DNA of 64,000 nt, from NCBI GenBank assembly GCA_030704615.1, contig CM060731.1, positions 51,832,001 to 51,896,000 of the forward strand. Reading direction: 5' to 3'. How positions within the stretch are numbered: the stretch's first letter is position 1; each line of letters begins with the position of its first letter. The notes beneath the pieces were generated by a model. The model made no database searches. It saw only the letters and a program-made list of their open reading frames with translations, and was not told the DNA's origin. Origin of the DNA: Takakia lepidozioides (Eukaryota > Streptophyta > Takakiopsida > Takakiales > Takakiaceae). The position numbers and the translations under genes are program-made. Shown piece after piece: positions 43,701 through 53,475 of the stretch.

Positions 43701-45454
43701 TAGCGCTGGATTACATGGAGTCTGCTCCCTCACCCCTTGGGCAGGTTGTGCCATTTCCTCTTTCAGCACTGTTGTTTATGTTTTAGCACATTGTGAAATT
43801 GGGCTAATTCGTCATTTTGCTCGGTATCCTCACAGGATGTTCGTCCCTCCATCGACAGACTGTCTACTTCTGAGGACATGACATCTTCCGCCCATGCTGC
43901 AAACGTGGGATCGACAACCAAGAAAGGTGTGGGGGTGAGCACAGCCCCCGATGCGCGGGTCAGTTCTACGCATGTGACCCACGAAGCTGCAAAGACAGGT
44001 CCAGCAAGTGTAAACAAACCTGCTGACCAGCCTCTGTTGCGAAGTAGGGCGGCAGTGTTGCGTTTGTCTGCTCTATCCAGCCCGCCTACAGTTGTCCCTG
44101 GTTCCCAGGGGAGAGGCAAAGCCAAGAAGCGGACTGTCGTGGACCATGCTGAGGAGGTCGAGGAGGGTCCGAGTACCAAAAGATTGGCGAAGAAAAAATC
44201 TGGTGTCTTTATGAACAAGAACCGCAAGCTGGCCTTGGACATGGACAAAGATGTAGGTCGTTTCCTGGAGCAGTACAGGTGAGTACTGCGCTCAGTCTCC
44301 TCGTCTGTCTTTGTCGTTAAGTGCTTTGCGCTCTGTTGTGGTCAGTCTGCATGCTGGTCAGTCTGTTGCTGGTTTCATCATTGTCTGTTGTGGTTAATCT
44401 TGTCAGTCTGATGAATTGTTCAGCCTGTAGAGTGTTTGGTACCATGTTGACGTCAGTCTGTTCAGTACATGAGGCTTCCCAAAGGATGGTCTGCTCTGTG
44501 CAGGATGGGTGCTCGGTTTGGCAAAGCACATGCTCTGCACGTGAAGGCGGGTAATTCCATGCTGATGTTTTTTGAAGGGGATCCACGGTTTGAATGCGGA
44601 CTGTCGCCGGATGACATAAAGGCGCTCCAAAAGGTTGAGTCGGAGTGCACAGATAGACTCCTGGAGCTGTGGTGTTGATTCTATAAGAAGTCGGTTGAGG
44701 CTGCGTTCACCAACATTATTGCTGTTCTTCCAACGTCGACGTGGACGGTGTTGAAGTCATTGGGGGTGGGCCAACGTGAAAGCCTTCTGAAGGTCTTGAA
44801 AGGCTGCCTCAGCACTGAATGTCTGGGCAAGGACTTGAAAGAGTGCAATTTCATTTTGGTGCCAATTAGGGACGAGTAAGAACTCTTCCGAGTCTGCTGA
44901 GACTGTCTCCCGAGTCATAGTCTGGTTTCACAGTGTCGTCTTGACTCTGAGCGATTAAGTTGACCTTTGTATTTGTGCAGTGGACTGGGTTTGAAGATTG
45001 AGTCTGCTGAGTGGTCAGTCTGCTGAGTGTCAGTCTGCTGAGTCTGCCCATCATGATTGTGCAATGACGCCATGTTGTTTGATACCATTGCAGGGGGCAC
45101 TGGAGTGTTTGTATCATCGACCTCCGCAAGAGCTGTTACACTCACCTGAACTCTATCAGGGACTCGCATAAATGTCCCTTTGTTCTAGGGTGGATTCGGA
45201 AGCTTCATGCTGAGTGCTTAGGGTACTCAATGGACTCACCAGAGTGGCATGAGATTGTCCAAGCATTTCAGTTCCACGCGTCTGATGTGCCCCAGCAACC
45301 ATTCAGCTGGGAGTGTGGCTTTTACGTCATGTCATTCATTCAAGTGTTTTATGAGTGGGTAAAAGTCAGAGCAAATGTCTCCAAGACTGCAAAGCCAGAG
45401 AAAGGAACACCTTTCACGAAGGACTGGTTTACTTTCAAGTTTGCACTTGGGTAG

Positions 45455-46344
45455 CGAATGCAGTGTGCCCAGTATATCGTGCGGGGGTTGGACAATGTAG
45501 AGAAACTGTTCTCATGAGTATGATGTACTTGTCATGTGAAGTCTATGTACCGAAATAAAAATGCGAGTCTTTTCGCTTACTATTCCAGTGGTGATGAGCA
45601 CTTTTGTGTACTGTGGGTGCTGGCATGTTTTGTAATGTTGTCACTAACTCAATGGACACAATGGTGTCTATTTTTCCATGCACTGTGCACCCGAGTCTGC
45701 TGAGCTTGAATGTGCGAGCAGTACGCTGCCGAGGCTAGGACTGGTGGGTCTGGTACCTAGTCTGGTAGGCACCATGTCCATGAGTTCGCTGGGACGCTGG
45801 ATTGGCATGAGTCATTAGGGAGGTAGTCCACTGGAGCCTATCCATTTTGAGTCTGCTGTTGTGGATGAGTCTGCTTGAGACTTAGTCTGTCCAGCAGTCT
45901 GCTGGAAGAGTTGCAGGATGAGGTGGAAGTGTGGTGAGCAGACTTTTGGAGTGGGCAGCAAACTGACCAGCAGACTGGCTTACTGGCGCTCGCAGTCTGT
46001 TGACTGTGACTCTGTTGGGAGACTGTGCGTGAGTCCGTTGGGAGACTATGCTTGGGAGACTGTGTGGGAGTCAGTTGGGAGACTGGAGGAGTCCGTTGGG
46101 GAGACTGTGCATTAGTCCATTGCGGACTTGTATTCAGAAAGGGACAATGCTACCAGAGAATTGCAGACTTATATTGTCTTCTTCGTGACACCTACACGAC
46201 GTGTTTGTCTTTTTCGAGGAATTGGACTTATATTGTCTTTCTTCGTGACACCTACACGACGTGAAACCTTGTCTCTTTTCGAGGCATTGCAGACTTATAT
46301 TGTCTTCTTCGTGACATCTACACGACCTGAAACCTTGCGAATTT
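45455..46344. other. 3' flank of the Ulp1 element with repeats
   Basis: Rich in GAGTCTGCTG, GACTGTG and GGAGACTG words at 45690-46110, then a tandem repeat (next entry). No gene was recognised. Confidence 0.5.
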
Positions 46345-46345
46345 T
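46152..46345. repeat. Tandem repeat, about 65 bp, three copies
   Basis: Three successive units of the form GACTTATATTGTCTTCTTCG, TGACACCTACACGACGTGAA, then TTTTCGAGG-N-ATTG. They start near 46165, 46227 and 46292 and have point differences. The array lies between the Ulp1 element and the MULE remnant. Confidence 0.85.
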
Positions 46346-47271
46346 CAAGTATATATGTGCTGCAGGTGTAGGTGTAGACACCCTCTTGCTGGTTCTCCGC
46401 AAAACCCTAGGCCGGGTTTTCCAGGCCTCCACGAAATCTCGTCTCTTTTCAGAAACATGTTGTTGTTGTCGTTCAGAGGACGGAAAGCCTTCGCTGCCGC
46501 AGGGTGCAACATTCCAGCCGCACTTTTCGCCAGGATATCAACGAGCTGCCCTCTGCACATATGAAGAGCAGATCGGGCATGTGCCTCCAGGTATTTGTCA
46601 TCACCTACAATGCGAAGTATGTCCGCGAATTCTTGTTCCATTGAGGCTGAGACCTCCAGAGGTGCCTCGTCGTAGGGGAAGTCGTCCGGAGGATGTCTTT
46701 CCATGAACTAATTGGATTCGTCGTTGCCGCCGGCACCATTGCCCAAGAGCAAGTTAGGTAATCTCCATGAATGGTTCAGCGTCGTGCCACAAGCCGCCAA
46801 GGAGGCCATCCTGCAGGTCAGGGTGAAGCATCTTCAGGACACGGACCTGATGCTTGCATAAGTTTCCCTTCATTGCCCATGGGCAGGTGCAACAACCCCA
46901 ATCGCAATCAGGATTGTAAACAATGTATGTTGTGCCGGGGTGGTTTGCTGCTGAGAAAGTAGGCTGGTTCACCAGCACCCAAGGGAAGAGTAACACTCTC
47001 AGCAGGAATGTCTCGTGCCGCAAGTATAGAACTATATGTACTTTTCGTGTTTGTCATTTCTTATGAACCCGTGGGTCTTCAAATGGATTGCGTACCAGTA
47101 GTGTGTTAGCACACGGCCAGTGAGTTCCCCTATAAGCCAGTCCACTCTACGACCACTCATCTTGCCTTTCCCCATGACAAGTCTTGCCTTCAGATTTCCA
47201 TGGTATGCCTCAATGCTTGTGTTTGTGTCTTGGCTCGCATGAGGGACATGGCAGGCTGTTGTACACCACAT
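46345..47271 (-). pseudogene. SWIM-type MULE transposase, C-terminal remnant
   Basis: On the minus strand: NTSIEAYHGNLKARLVMGKG and GRRVDWLIGELTGRVLTHYW (47032-47271). Then, after two frame changes, come ARDIPAESVTLP and VYNPDCDWGCCTCPW, followed by the SWIM zinc finger CTCPWAMKGNLCKH and VLKMLHPDL (46754-47023). A further minus frame 46345-46704 is probably the acidic C-terminus. SWIM fingers follow the DDE core in Mutator-like transposases. The catalytic core itself is missing, cut where the AT-rich and R1 repeat sequence begins. It is non-functional. Confidence 0.82.
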
Positions 47272-47339
47272 TGCTATTTTGGGCTTCCAGTACTGTTCGA
47301 TATAGTCAAGAAATTCATGTCATTTCGGTATTTTACCTT

Positions 47340-47405
47340 ATACGACGGATATTATTATATATTATATTATTATATATTATATTATATTGTCATAATATAT
47401 ATGTA
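47340..47405. repeat. AT-rich TATATTAT array
   Basis: Nearly pure A/T made of TATAT/ATTAT words, able to fold on itself. It lies exactly at the break between the MULE remnant and repeat R1, as expected of a fragile site or a microsatellite grown at an insertion border. Confidence 0.8.
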
Positions 47406-47666
47406 TCAATATATAAATCGAGACGTTTGTTTGTTTGTCACATTAAGATGTCCCAAACTACGGGGCCCCAACTTTGGTGCCTGGTACCGTTGGAAAGCCC
47501 TCGACGAGGAGGGGTGCATTGGCTTGGTCTCATGATTTTTGGACTTGCGGTGTCGGAGATATAGAATTCCAAGTACTTTGGGTAGCTGGAAATTCATAAA
47601 AAATAGCAAAATGGGGAATTCTTGGGACAATGGTTGGAGCCTCGACGGGAGAGATATCAAGGGAAA
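47406..47666 (+). repeat. Dispersed repeat family R1, copy 2
   Basis: The counterpart of 10811-11362, starting TCAATATATAAATCGAGACG. It lacks the roughly 285-base middle segment of copy 1, so the two flanks are joined directly at TTGGAGCCTCGACGGGAGAG. It ends exactly where the LTR fragment begins. Confidence 0.82.
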
Positions 47667-48087
47667 TGTCATGCACCTCACTTCAGTAAGCTCCCCTTCA
47701 CGTCATAGTTACTCGCTTTGATGCGCGCACCTAACTCCCAAACTAGCCGCCGGGCCAACTCGGAGCTTCGGCTGCTCACCGGGACATAACGGTCCCCCTT
47801 TACAAGACCCTCGCTCAATTTGGGCCTAGTGGAAATTCCCTTTGGTTGTTGGCAGTTCGGAACAGCTCCCCACACCTTGGTCGCTTTCCGGCTCGCACGC
47901 TTACTCACTAGTTTTTGGTCACCAATGGGCTTGCACCGTTCTCGGGGTTACTACTCCTTATATATACTTCTGTGACTGTCCACGGGGGTTTCACAAACAA
48001 ACCAGTCATTTTATGATGAACCACCACGAAGACCCTCGATTCCCGGTGATGAGTCGCAATGAGTCTTGACCCACCCACCACGGCCCC
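47667..48087 (-). repeat. Truncated LTR of the same Gypsy family
   Basis: Starts TGTCATGCACCTCACTTCAG, against TGTCGCGCACCCCACTTCGG in the LTR at 19146, and matches it closely to CACCACGGCCCC at 48087. The remaining 300 or so bases of the 718-bp LTR are absent. It has the same orientation as the 15.3-19.9 kb element, and no internal Gypsy domains flank it. It is best read as a solo LTR that later lost one end. Confidence 0.9.
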
Positions 48088-48244
48088 AGTCCCTTCCAGC
48101 GACAACCATGTCTCCTTGTACAAACTCTGTGCCCCATGCATCAGTGAATGGGTTCTTCCATGCATGAAGGGCAACAACACAGCAAATGACATAAAAGTCA
48201 ACACCCTCATCGTTCTCTTTCTCTGCATTTACGGCAAAATTGTC

Positions 48245-49398
48245 TCATATGTCAAGGTTATAATCACCACTGACTCCAAATTGATCCCAATCCTCGTCAG
48301 CCACTTCTTGTATGGCATGCCGCACTGTAGCAGTGTTTTTAGGGATCAAAATTTCCAACTCCCATTGTCTAGTCCAAGCTGCATTCACGCAGTCTCTCCA
48401 CTGTGAATCAAGGCAAAAACAGCAGAAGCATGCCAAGTTTTTTTTCATCAGCTTGTTAGTATCTCTACTGGCAACAGAGCGTACCGAATGTAGTTTCTTT
48501 GATCCCTTTATAGGATCAAAGTCATGTGCATTATGACGATTGACATCTCTTTCTTTCACATTCCAGAATACGCAGCACACATCTCATTTCACCCCTGAGT
48601 ATGAAGTCTCAGGCCTTGAAGACAGATGCTCTTTCAAAAACTGAACCACATCTTCTGCATTTTGCAGCTTTGGACTTTGCGCATGTAGTTGATGGTAGCG
48701 AAGGAATCTTTTGATAACTGCACCAGCCCCATCGTGAGGGCCCTTGCCATGCCCTGTACCAAAGAAACTCCAAAGCAACACACACCCTCCTGTGAGAAAA
48801 TGATATTTACTGACAAAATACCACGGCTTGAATTGGGCAGAGCACCCATCACTCCATAAGGGCGAAACAATGTAGTGGTCACAAGTTCCCAATGTAGCAT
48901 CATGCAATGCTGAACAAAATAATTGTCATGTACTTTGTCGTCGGAAATAAAGAAATGGTACTCCATCAAACTGTTAGAGGCAGGGTCAAGCACATCTTGT
49001 TGGGGATTTTGACGCCATGATATTAGAACCAAAATAGTGACTTGGTATGAATGCCAGTGCATGCTTTGCACTTTATTCTGGACTTCAAAACTATAATTTT
49101 CAGAAAAGTCCATAACTGAAACCAATACATCAGCTGGAAAATTCTTCAAGCATTCCTTGAATTGTTTGTCTTCCCATCGAGCCATGAAATTGTGACGAAT
49201 GAAAAACCGGAGTTTAGGCTTCAAATACCGTACTAAGTCGTGAGGTGGTGTCCGCTTGTACATGAGAATAAGTTTCTTTCTCTCTTGTCCCTTCTTCGCA
49301 ACGATAGTTTGCAAATCAAAGTGCTTCCACTCCACAATATGTTGTGAGGAACCATCCTCCTCGATTGGACAAAGAGGGAGATTATCAGCACCACACAT
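48245..49398 (-). pseudogene. DDE-like transposase remnant of unassigned superfamily
   Basis: The minus strand encodes MDFSENYSFEVQNKVQSMHW (about 49110), FFISDDKVHDNYF (48920-48950), and then in a second frame PLWSDGCSAQFKPWYF (about 48850) and FFGTGHGKGPHDGAGAVIKR. A Cys-rich end follows (NLACFCCFCLDSQWRDC, 48245-48580). Spaced aspartates in SENY, ISDD and WSDG, plus the HGKGP-DG-G-KR block, are typical of a transposase-like protein family seen in many eukaryotes, which I cannot place in a named superfamily. One frameshift (about 48910) and a stop (about 48585) disable it. The N-terminus is absent. Confidence 0.7.
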
Positions 49399-50135
49399 TA
49401 GACACTCTCTCTATACATACACTCTCTCTTGTGCCATTCCGCATACTCCTCCTTAGGGCACACCACGGACTCCCACATAAAACACTATTTTAACTAATTC
49501 TGGACTTTTGTTTGGTCCAAAAATAATATGAGAAATATGAATAAACAAAATTTATTATTGAAATAAAGCGATATATATGATTATTTTGGTTATTTTATAC
49601 ACAATATAATCCTCCAAACATTTTTTGGAGACAATATAAGTATGTATTGTGGTTTTAGAAGAACATCCACTGCGAAGTTGACGTTCACAAAAAAAATGGG
49701 ATGATGCAATAAATTACACCATGATGTGAGGTCAGATATGTAAAACGTTTTGCAAAAAATGGTTGCCATATCAGATGACATACAAAACCAAACATAGAAC
49801 AATCATGGCATGTGATGAAGAGGATGATATGAAAGAATGTGTCCGCATACATTGATGATAAACATTCATATTTTATTAGAGATTGCAACTTTGGCGTTGC
49901 AGTCAGACATAATTTAACGTCAACTGTACATCCGTTGGACTTAATGTTATCCAGCGGCTCGAAGCCATACAACGGCTTACACTAACCCAGTAATATTACA
50001 GAGCCTCCTCCCAAACGGCTCGCAGTCAAGGCATGTGTTCGAAGACGCCTCCGGTTACCACAACCACTTGCAATGGTCTCCGTACCAGATGAAATGGAAA
50101 TACTTTCGGAGAACTCGAACCTAGTAGTAACATTA
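49399..50135. other. No gene recognised
   Basis: AT-rich DNA between the transposase remnant and the 3' end of the FCP1-like gene. Its right part is presumably that gene's 3' region. Confidence 0.45.
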
Positions 50136-51396
50136 TCATCCGAAAATGTTACTTAGAACTCTACTTGTTGAAAATCTTGATGCCCTTGAAGCCTGCCGGG
50201 AAGCCCGCCATTCTTGCCAATCACGAAGCTTTTCTTCTTCTTTTCGAATTCGCTCCTTGAATGTGACTGGGCAAAACAATTCTTCATATGACAAATGTCA
50301 GCTGAAATGTGGAACATTTGTAGAAAGAATGATAAAATAAAAGTGCAAGTGGAAGACAATTTCAAGATCAAATTCTCCGTAAACAACAAATAGTGGGATA
50401 AGTACATACCAAGGTAATCAGGTTCCTTTTGTTGTGGGATCCAAACACGAGGATCAACATATCTTCCATACCAAGCCCAATAGGCATGGTCACGACCAAT
50501 AGGCTTACAAGAATACTTGGCAGGGTTCTTGCTGATGTAATCTACGACTGTTGAAGCTGCAGCCATTTTCAATATATATGGCCACACAGCTTTTGTCATA
50601 TCATCCTGGTCAACCAATCCTTTTGGAGATGGCTTGTATGAAATAGGGAAGAATCCAGTATTTGGTGGGTTTAGGAGGCCATTTGATGGCTCATCATCAA
50701 CAAGGAGTATTTGTCCCTGAGTTGCAAAGGGTGTACCAGGGTAATTGACAAGAACAGTGCGAATATCCTTAACGAGATATTTTCATCCCAGGCATGATGT
50801 AACTGGTAGTGTCTTTGCAATCCTCAGCTGACTGGATGAAGCAAAACTTCTTCGCAATTTTCGTAGGAACTAAGCACTCGAGCATCCTACAAAGAACATG
50901 TCTTTCAGTACATGACCAGATCGCCACGTGAAAATGCATGAACGCAAGGTTGAGAAACTCCAAAACTCCGGGCCGGGGAACCACAAAAGGTATTTCGGGA
51001 ACATGAACTGCAACTTTCCTGAAACGAAATCTCTCCTTAAACAATTCTCCGCCGGTTGGAGGTGGCCGGTAGCAAAGGAGACCGTTGACACTCAATATTA
51101 ATAGCATCCGTTTCCTCTTCCCCGATGTGGCAAATGAAGGTTGATGGACAATACCATCCTGCGCAATTTAAGTGTTCTCGCCGTCAGAAACAACACGATG
51201 TAGTGTTTTTTAGTTTTAGAGTGACCTCTACGTTTTCGGAGACATAAGTGGCCCGACAATGGACTACTGTAAAGGACCAAGAGTAGACCATATATCGAAG
51301 AGTTCGAGATCACGAAAAGATGAACGTCGGCTGTCAAGTGGAGGTTAGTGGACGCACCTTGTCGGGAGGCGCATTTAAGAAGTTATGCGGCTCCAT
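50136..51396 (-). pseudogene. FCP1-like HAD protein with one frameshift
   Basis: Three exons on the minus strand (51358-51396, 50410-51158, 50136-50281) with GT-AG borders would give about 310 residues. The FCP1 homology domain is clear: GKRKRMLLILSVNGLLC, RPGVLEFLNLAFMHFHVAIW, ILLVDDEPSNG. The C-terminus is basic (ERIRKEEEKLRDWQEW). FCP1/SCP phosphatases need the motif DxDxT, but here the equivalent is LSVNGL, so catalysis is not expected even if it is expressed. One extra base in the AAAA run near 50787-50791 shifts the frame between SYIMPGMK and YLVKDIRTVL. The exon phases only work without that base. It is either a young pseudogene or a sequence error in an otherwise intact gene. Confidence 0.75.
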
Positions 51397-52139
51397 ACTC
51401 GCTTGTATAGAAATTACGAAGTTAGTTTGGGACAGAAAAACAAATTGCAAACGAAAGTGGAGAAATTGTTTTGAAATGTACCATTGAAGCCTTATTGGAA
51501 TGTCTTACAGAAGAACAGTGGATTCCCGCGGGCTTGGATTGACGAGGCGCCACAACATCAGAAAGTCCTCAAGTGTTTGGAGTCCGCTCTTTTTTTCTTG
51601 TCAGCCTTTGTCCTTTGGAATGATTCCCTGCAGAGGAAGGAAATGGCTCGGGGGCTCTTTTTCGCCTCTTTGGTGCAGAACATTGTGCGAGCAGTTCAAG
51701 GTCACGTTGTGTCGATGTTGGAGATGTTTTGCCATTGAACGACGGGAGAAGTGGAGGGGCAACAACAGGCAAACACAGAAAATTGTCCCTTGAGCACTCG
51801 ACATCCTGGATGGAATGAAAACGCAACAAAGGAATAATTTACCTCGGAACTGCATTCCAATGCAGACCTCGTTTGACAGGAAGGTCATAATCTGCAGATT
51901 TTCTTACCTGGAGCGACAGATGAATATCAGACCCCAAACTAAGTGAAACTAGGAGAATGAGCAAGGAGCGAGAAATGAGTTTAAGTCACTTGACGCCTGC
52001 GGATTTGGGCTGTCTAACCTTCGTGCTGGGGAGATATGCGAGGAAGAGACGGAAGCAAGTGCAGCGGAGCCGTAGCCAAGTCCCCGACGGTTGGATAGAC
52101 CAGACCCTGCGTACTGAACAGGGAGGGTGAGGAATGTTG
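51397..52139. other. No gene recognised
   Basis: Upstream flank of the FCP1-like gene and the far end of the LINE remnant. Open frames 51484-51738 (plus) and 51569-51888 (minus) are not recognised. Confidence 0.4.
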
Positions 52140-52745
52140 GGAAAGGTCGATAAAGTCTCCGAGATATTCTGTCGACCAACACATTGGCACACTGGGGAAA
52201 CAAATTTTTGTCCATTATGATATAGTCCACAATGGAACGTTCGCCAGTTTGGGATTTCTCACGAGTGCACTACACTTGGTCACCTCTTGTCCTGTTATTC
52301 AAGGTCAAAAGCTGAAGCTCTTCCAAACAGTTAATTAACCGTCTGCCATTAGAATTCAGCTCGTCCTCACCAAAAGGCCCAATGATATCGTCCGGATGGA
52401 GACCTTTGCCCACCTGGGCATTGAAGTCACCCAATAGAACCACCTGACCTTTGGCAAGGAACGAAGCACAGTCCAGCTTTACATCTTCAAAGGCTTTGTC
52501 TGCGTCAACACTAATGGTCTGTATACACAACCCACAAAGAGGTCCTTCGTATTCACGCCCTTCAGATTCAGTTTTAGCCAGATACTATGCTCATACCTCA
52601 AACCCTTGTTGATAATTTTCTCATACCTCAAACCCTTGTTGATAATTTTCAGACGATAGTGTTTGGGCACTAGACATGCTTGACACAACCCCATCCAGTC
52701 AATTCCTATTGCGAGGATCAGAAATGCTTGACAATTTATCTGCAT
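52140..52745 (-). pseudogene. LINE endonuclease remnant
   Basis: The minus strand shows parts of an endonuclease/exonuclease/phosphatase fold of the non-LTR retrotransposon type: FVGCVYRPL (about 52545), GQVVLLGDFNAQVGKG (about 52410-52460), GRRLINCLEELQLLTLNN and, past a stop, TGERSIVDYIIMDK (about 52210-52250). The reverse transcriptase that should follow is not present. Stops and an internal 30-base duplication show it is dead. Confidence 0.75.
52590..52650. repeat. 30-base tandem duplication in the LINE remnant
   Basis: The sequence CTCATACCTCAAACCCTTGT plus TGATAATTTT occurs twice in a row, so the translation repeats KIINKGLRYE. It is a perfect recent duplication. Confidence 0.9.
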
Positions 52746-52864
52746 CTATTTATTGACCAGGTGATCCTGGGTTCAATCCTTCAACATGTGCCTTCAGACT
52801 GTCCATTGGGCCCTCGATGGCCTGTGTGTTGAGCAGTAGGTTCTGTAAATTCACTGGACGTTAA

Positions 52865-52888
52865 AGATCTTTATCTTTATCTTTATCT
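52865..52888. repeat. CTTTAT hexanucleotide repeat
   Basis: About four units of ATCTTT/CTTTAT on the plus strand, just left of the PPR debris. Confidence 0.85.
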
Positions 52889-52929
52889 CTTCATATTGAC
52901 TAACTTCTTACTATTAAATGTTCACTTAC

Positions 52930-53475
52930 TACATTTAATAATGATGTGTGGCTTAAAGCCTTCCTATTGCATTTGCCCAAACAGTAGCAGGCTCTATACC
53001 AAGTCCTGAGCGCATCCTGCAATCATCGAGTGCCCATCTTTTTTAGCCATTTTGCGGAACACTTGACGCGCTTCTTACACCCCACCATTTTGCCTAGGTG
53101 TCGATGTCAAAGGCATTTTCCAAATTAATATATGATGCAATTCGAGCTTTGATAATGTCAGCATGGATCCACTTAACCCTTTGCAGGGCTCCTAGGCTGG
53201 CACATGCATTGAGCAGATTGATCAATGTAACCTTGTCAGCTCTTTGCATGAAGGCCTGAGCATGTCTTGCGACCATTGCACTCGATGACACCATATCAAG
53301 ATTATCCATTTTGTCAAACACTTAACGTGCCTCTTTCACACTCCTGCATTTAGCATAGTAGTCTCCAAATTAATATATGACACAATTCCAGCTTCCTTGA
53401 TGTCAGCAAGGATCTACTTCCCGTTTTCCAGTGCTCCTCAGCTATCACGGGCATCGAGAATGGTAATATACGTGA
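52930..53475 (-). pseudogene. PPR gene debris
   Basis: On the minus strand, PPR units of the same type as the gene at 58.9-60.9 kb can be read in pieces: LLNACASLGALQRVKWIHAD and INLENAF (53094-53240), VFRKMAKKDGHSMIAGCAQ (about 53000-53060), and a further unit with ILADIKEAGI near 53400. Multiple stops and frameshifts are present. It is likely the remains of a paralogue. Confidence 0.8.

Larger units (their letters stand above)
39747..45454 (+). pseudogene. Zinc finger / Gln-Thr repeat / Ulp1 protease transposon-like gene
   Basis: A multi-exon plus-strand gene, now broken. Exon 39747-40632 begins LKKERRYWYSPDEFDHKIVE and has a Cys2-His-Cys finger CPFCEEVIKDKIQLNRHC. Exon 40970-42100 carries a QQTP-type repeat and a 230-residue unknown domain (RWSFVPFHYSMEFSIEEA onward). 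Exon 42195 onward has long Gln-Thr repeats. A Lys-rich exon (43837-44279, KKRTVVDH...KRLAKKKSG) and two final exons give a C48 (Ulp1-like) cysteine protease with GHWSVCIIDLRK (His, Asp) and QQPFSWECGFYVM (Gln, Cys) at 45094-45330. Ulp1-type domains are often carried by plant DNA transposons. Frameshifts (41138, 42351, 42526-42804, 43137) and stops (42823, 43253, 44676) disable it. No transposase core was found in it. Confidence 0.72.

Noticed and set aside
48245-49398. Assignment of the remnant to KDZ or Zisupton elements, given the Ulp1 domain nearby
   Set aside because: The CxC motif and other KDZ signatures are absent, and the Ulp1 gene is on the other strand and separated by other elements.
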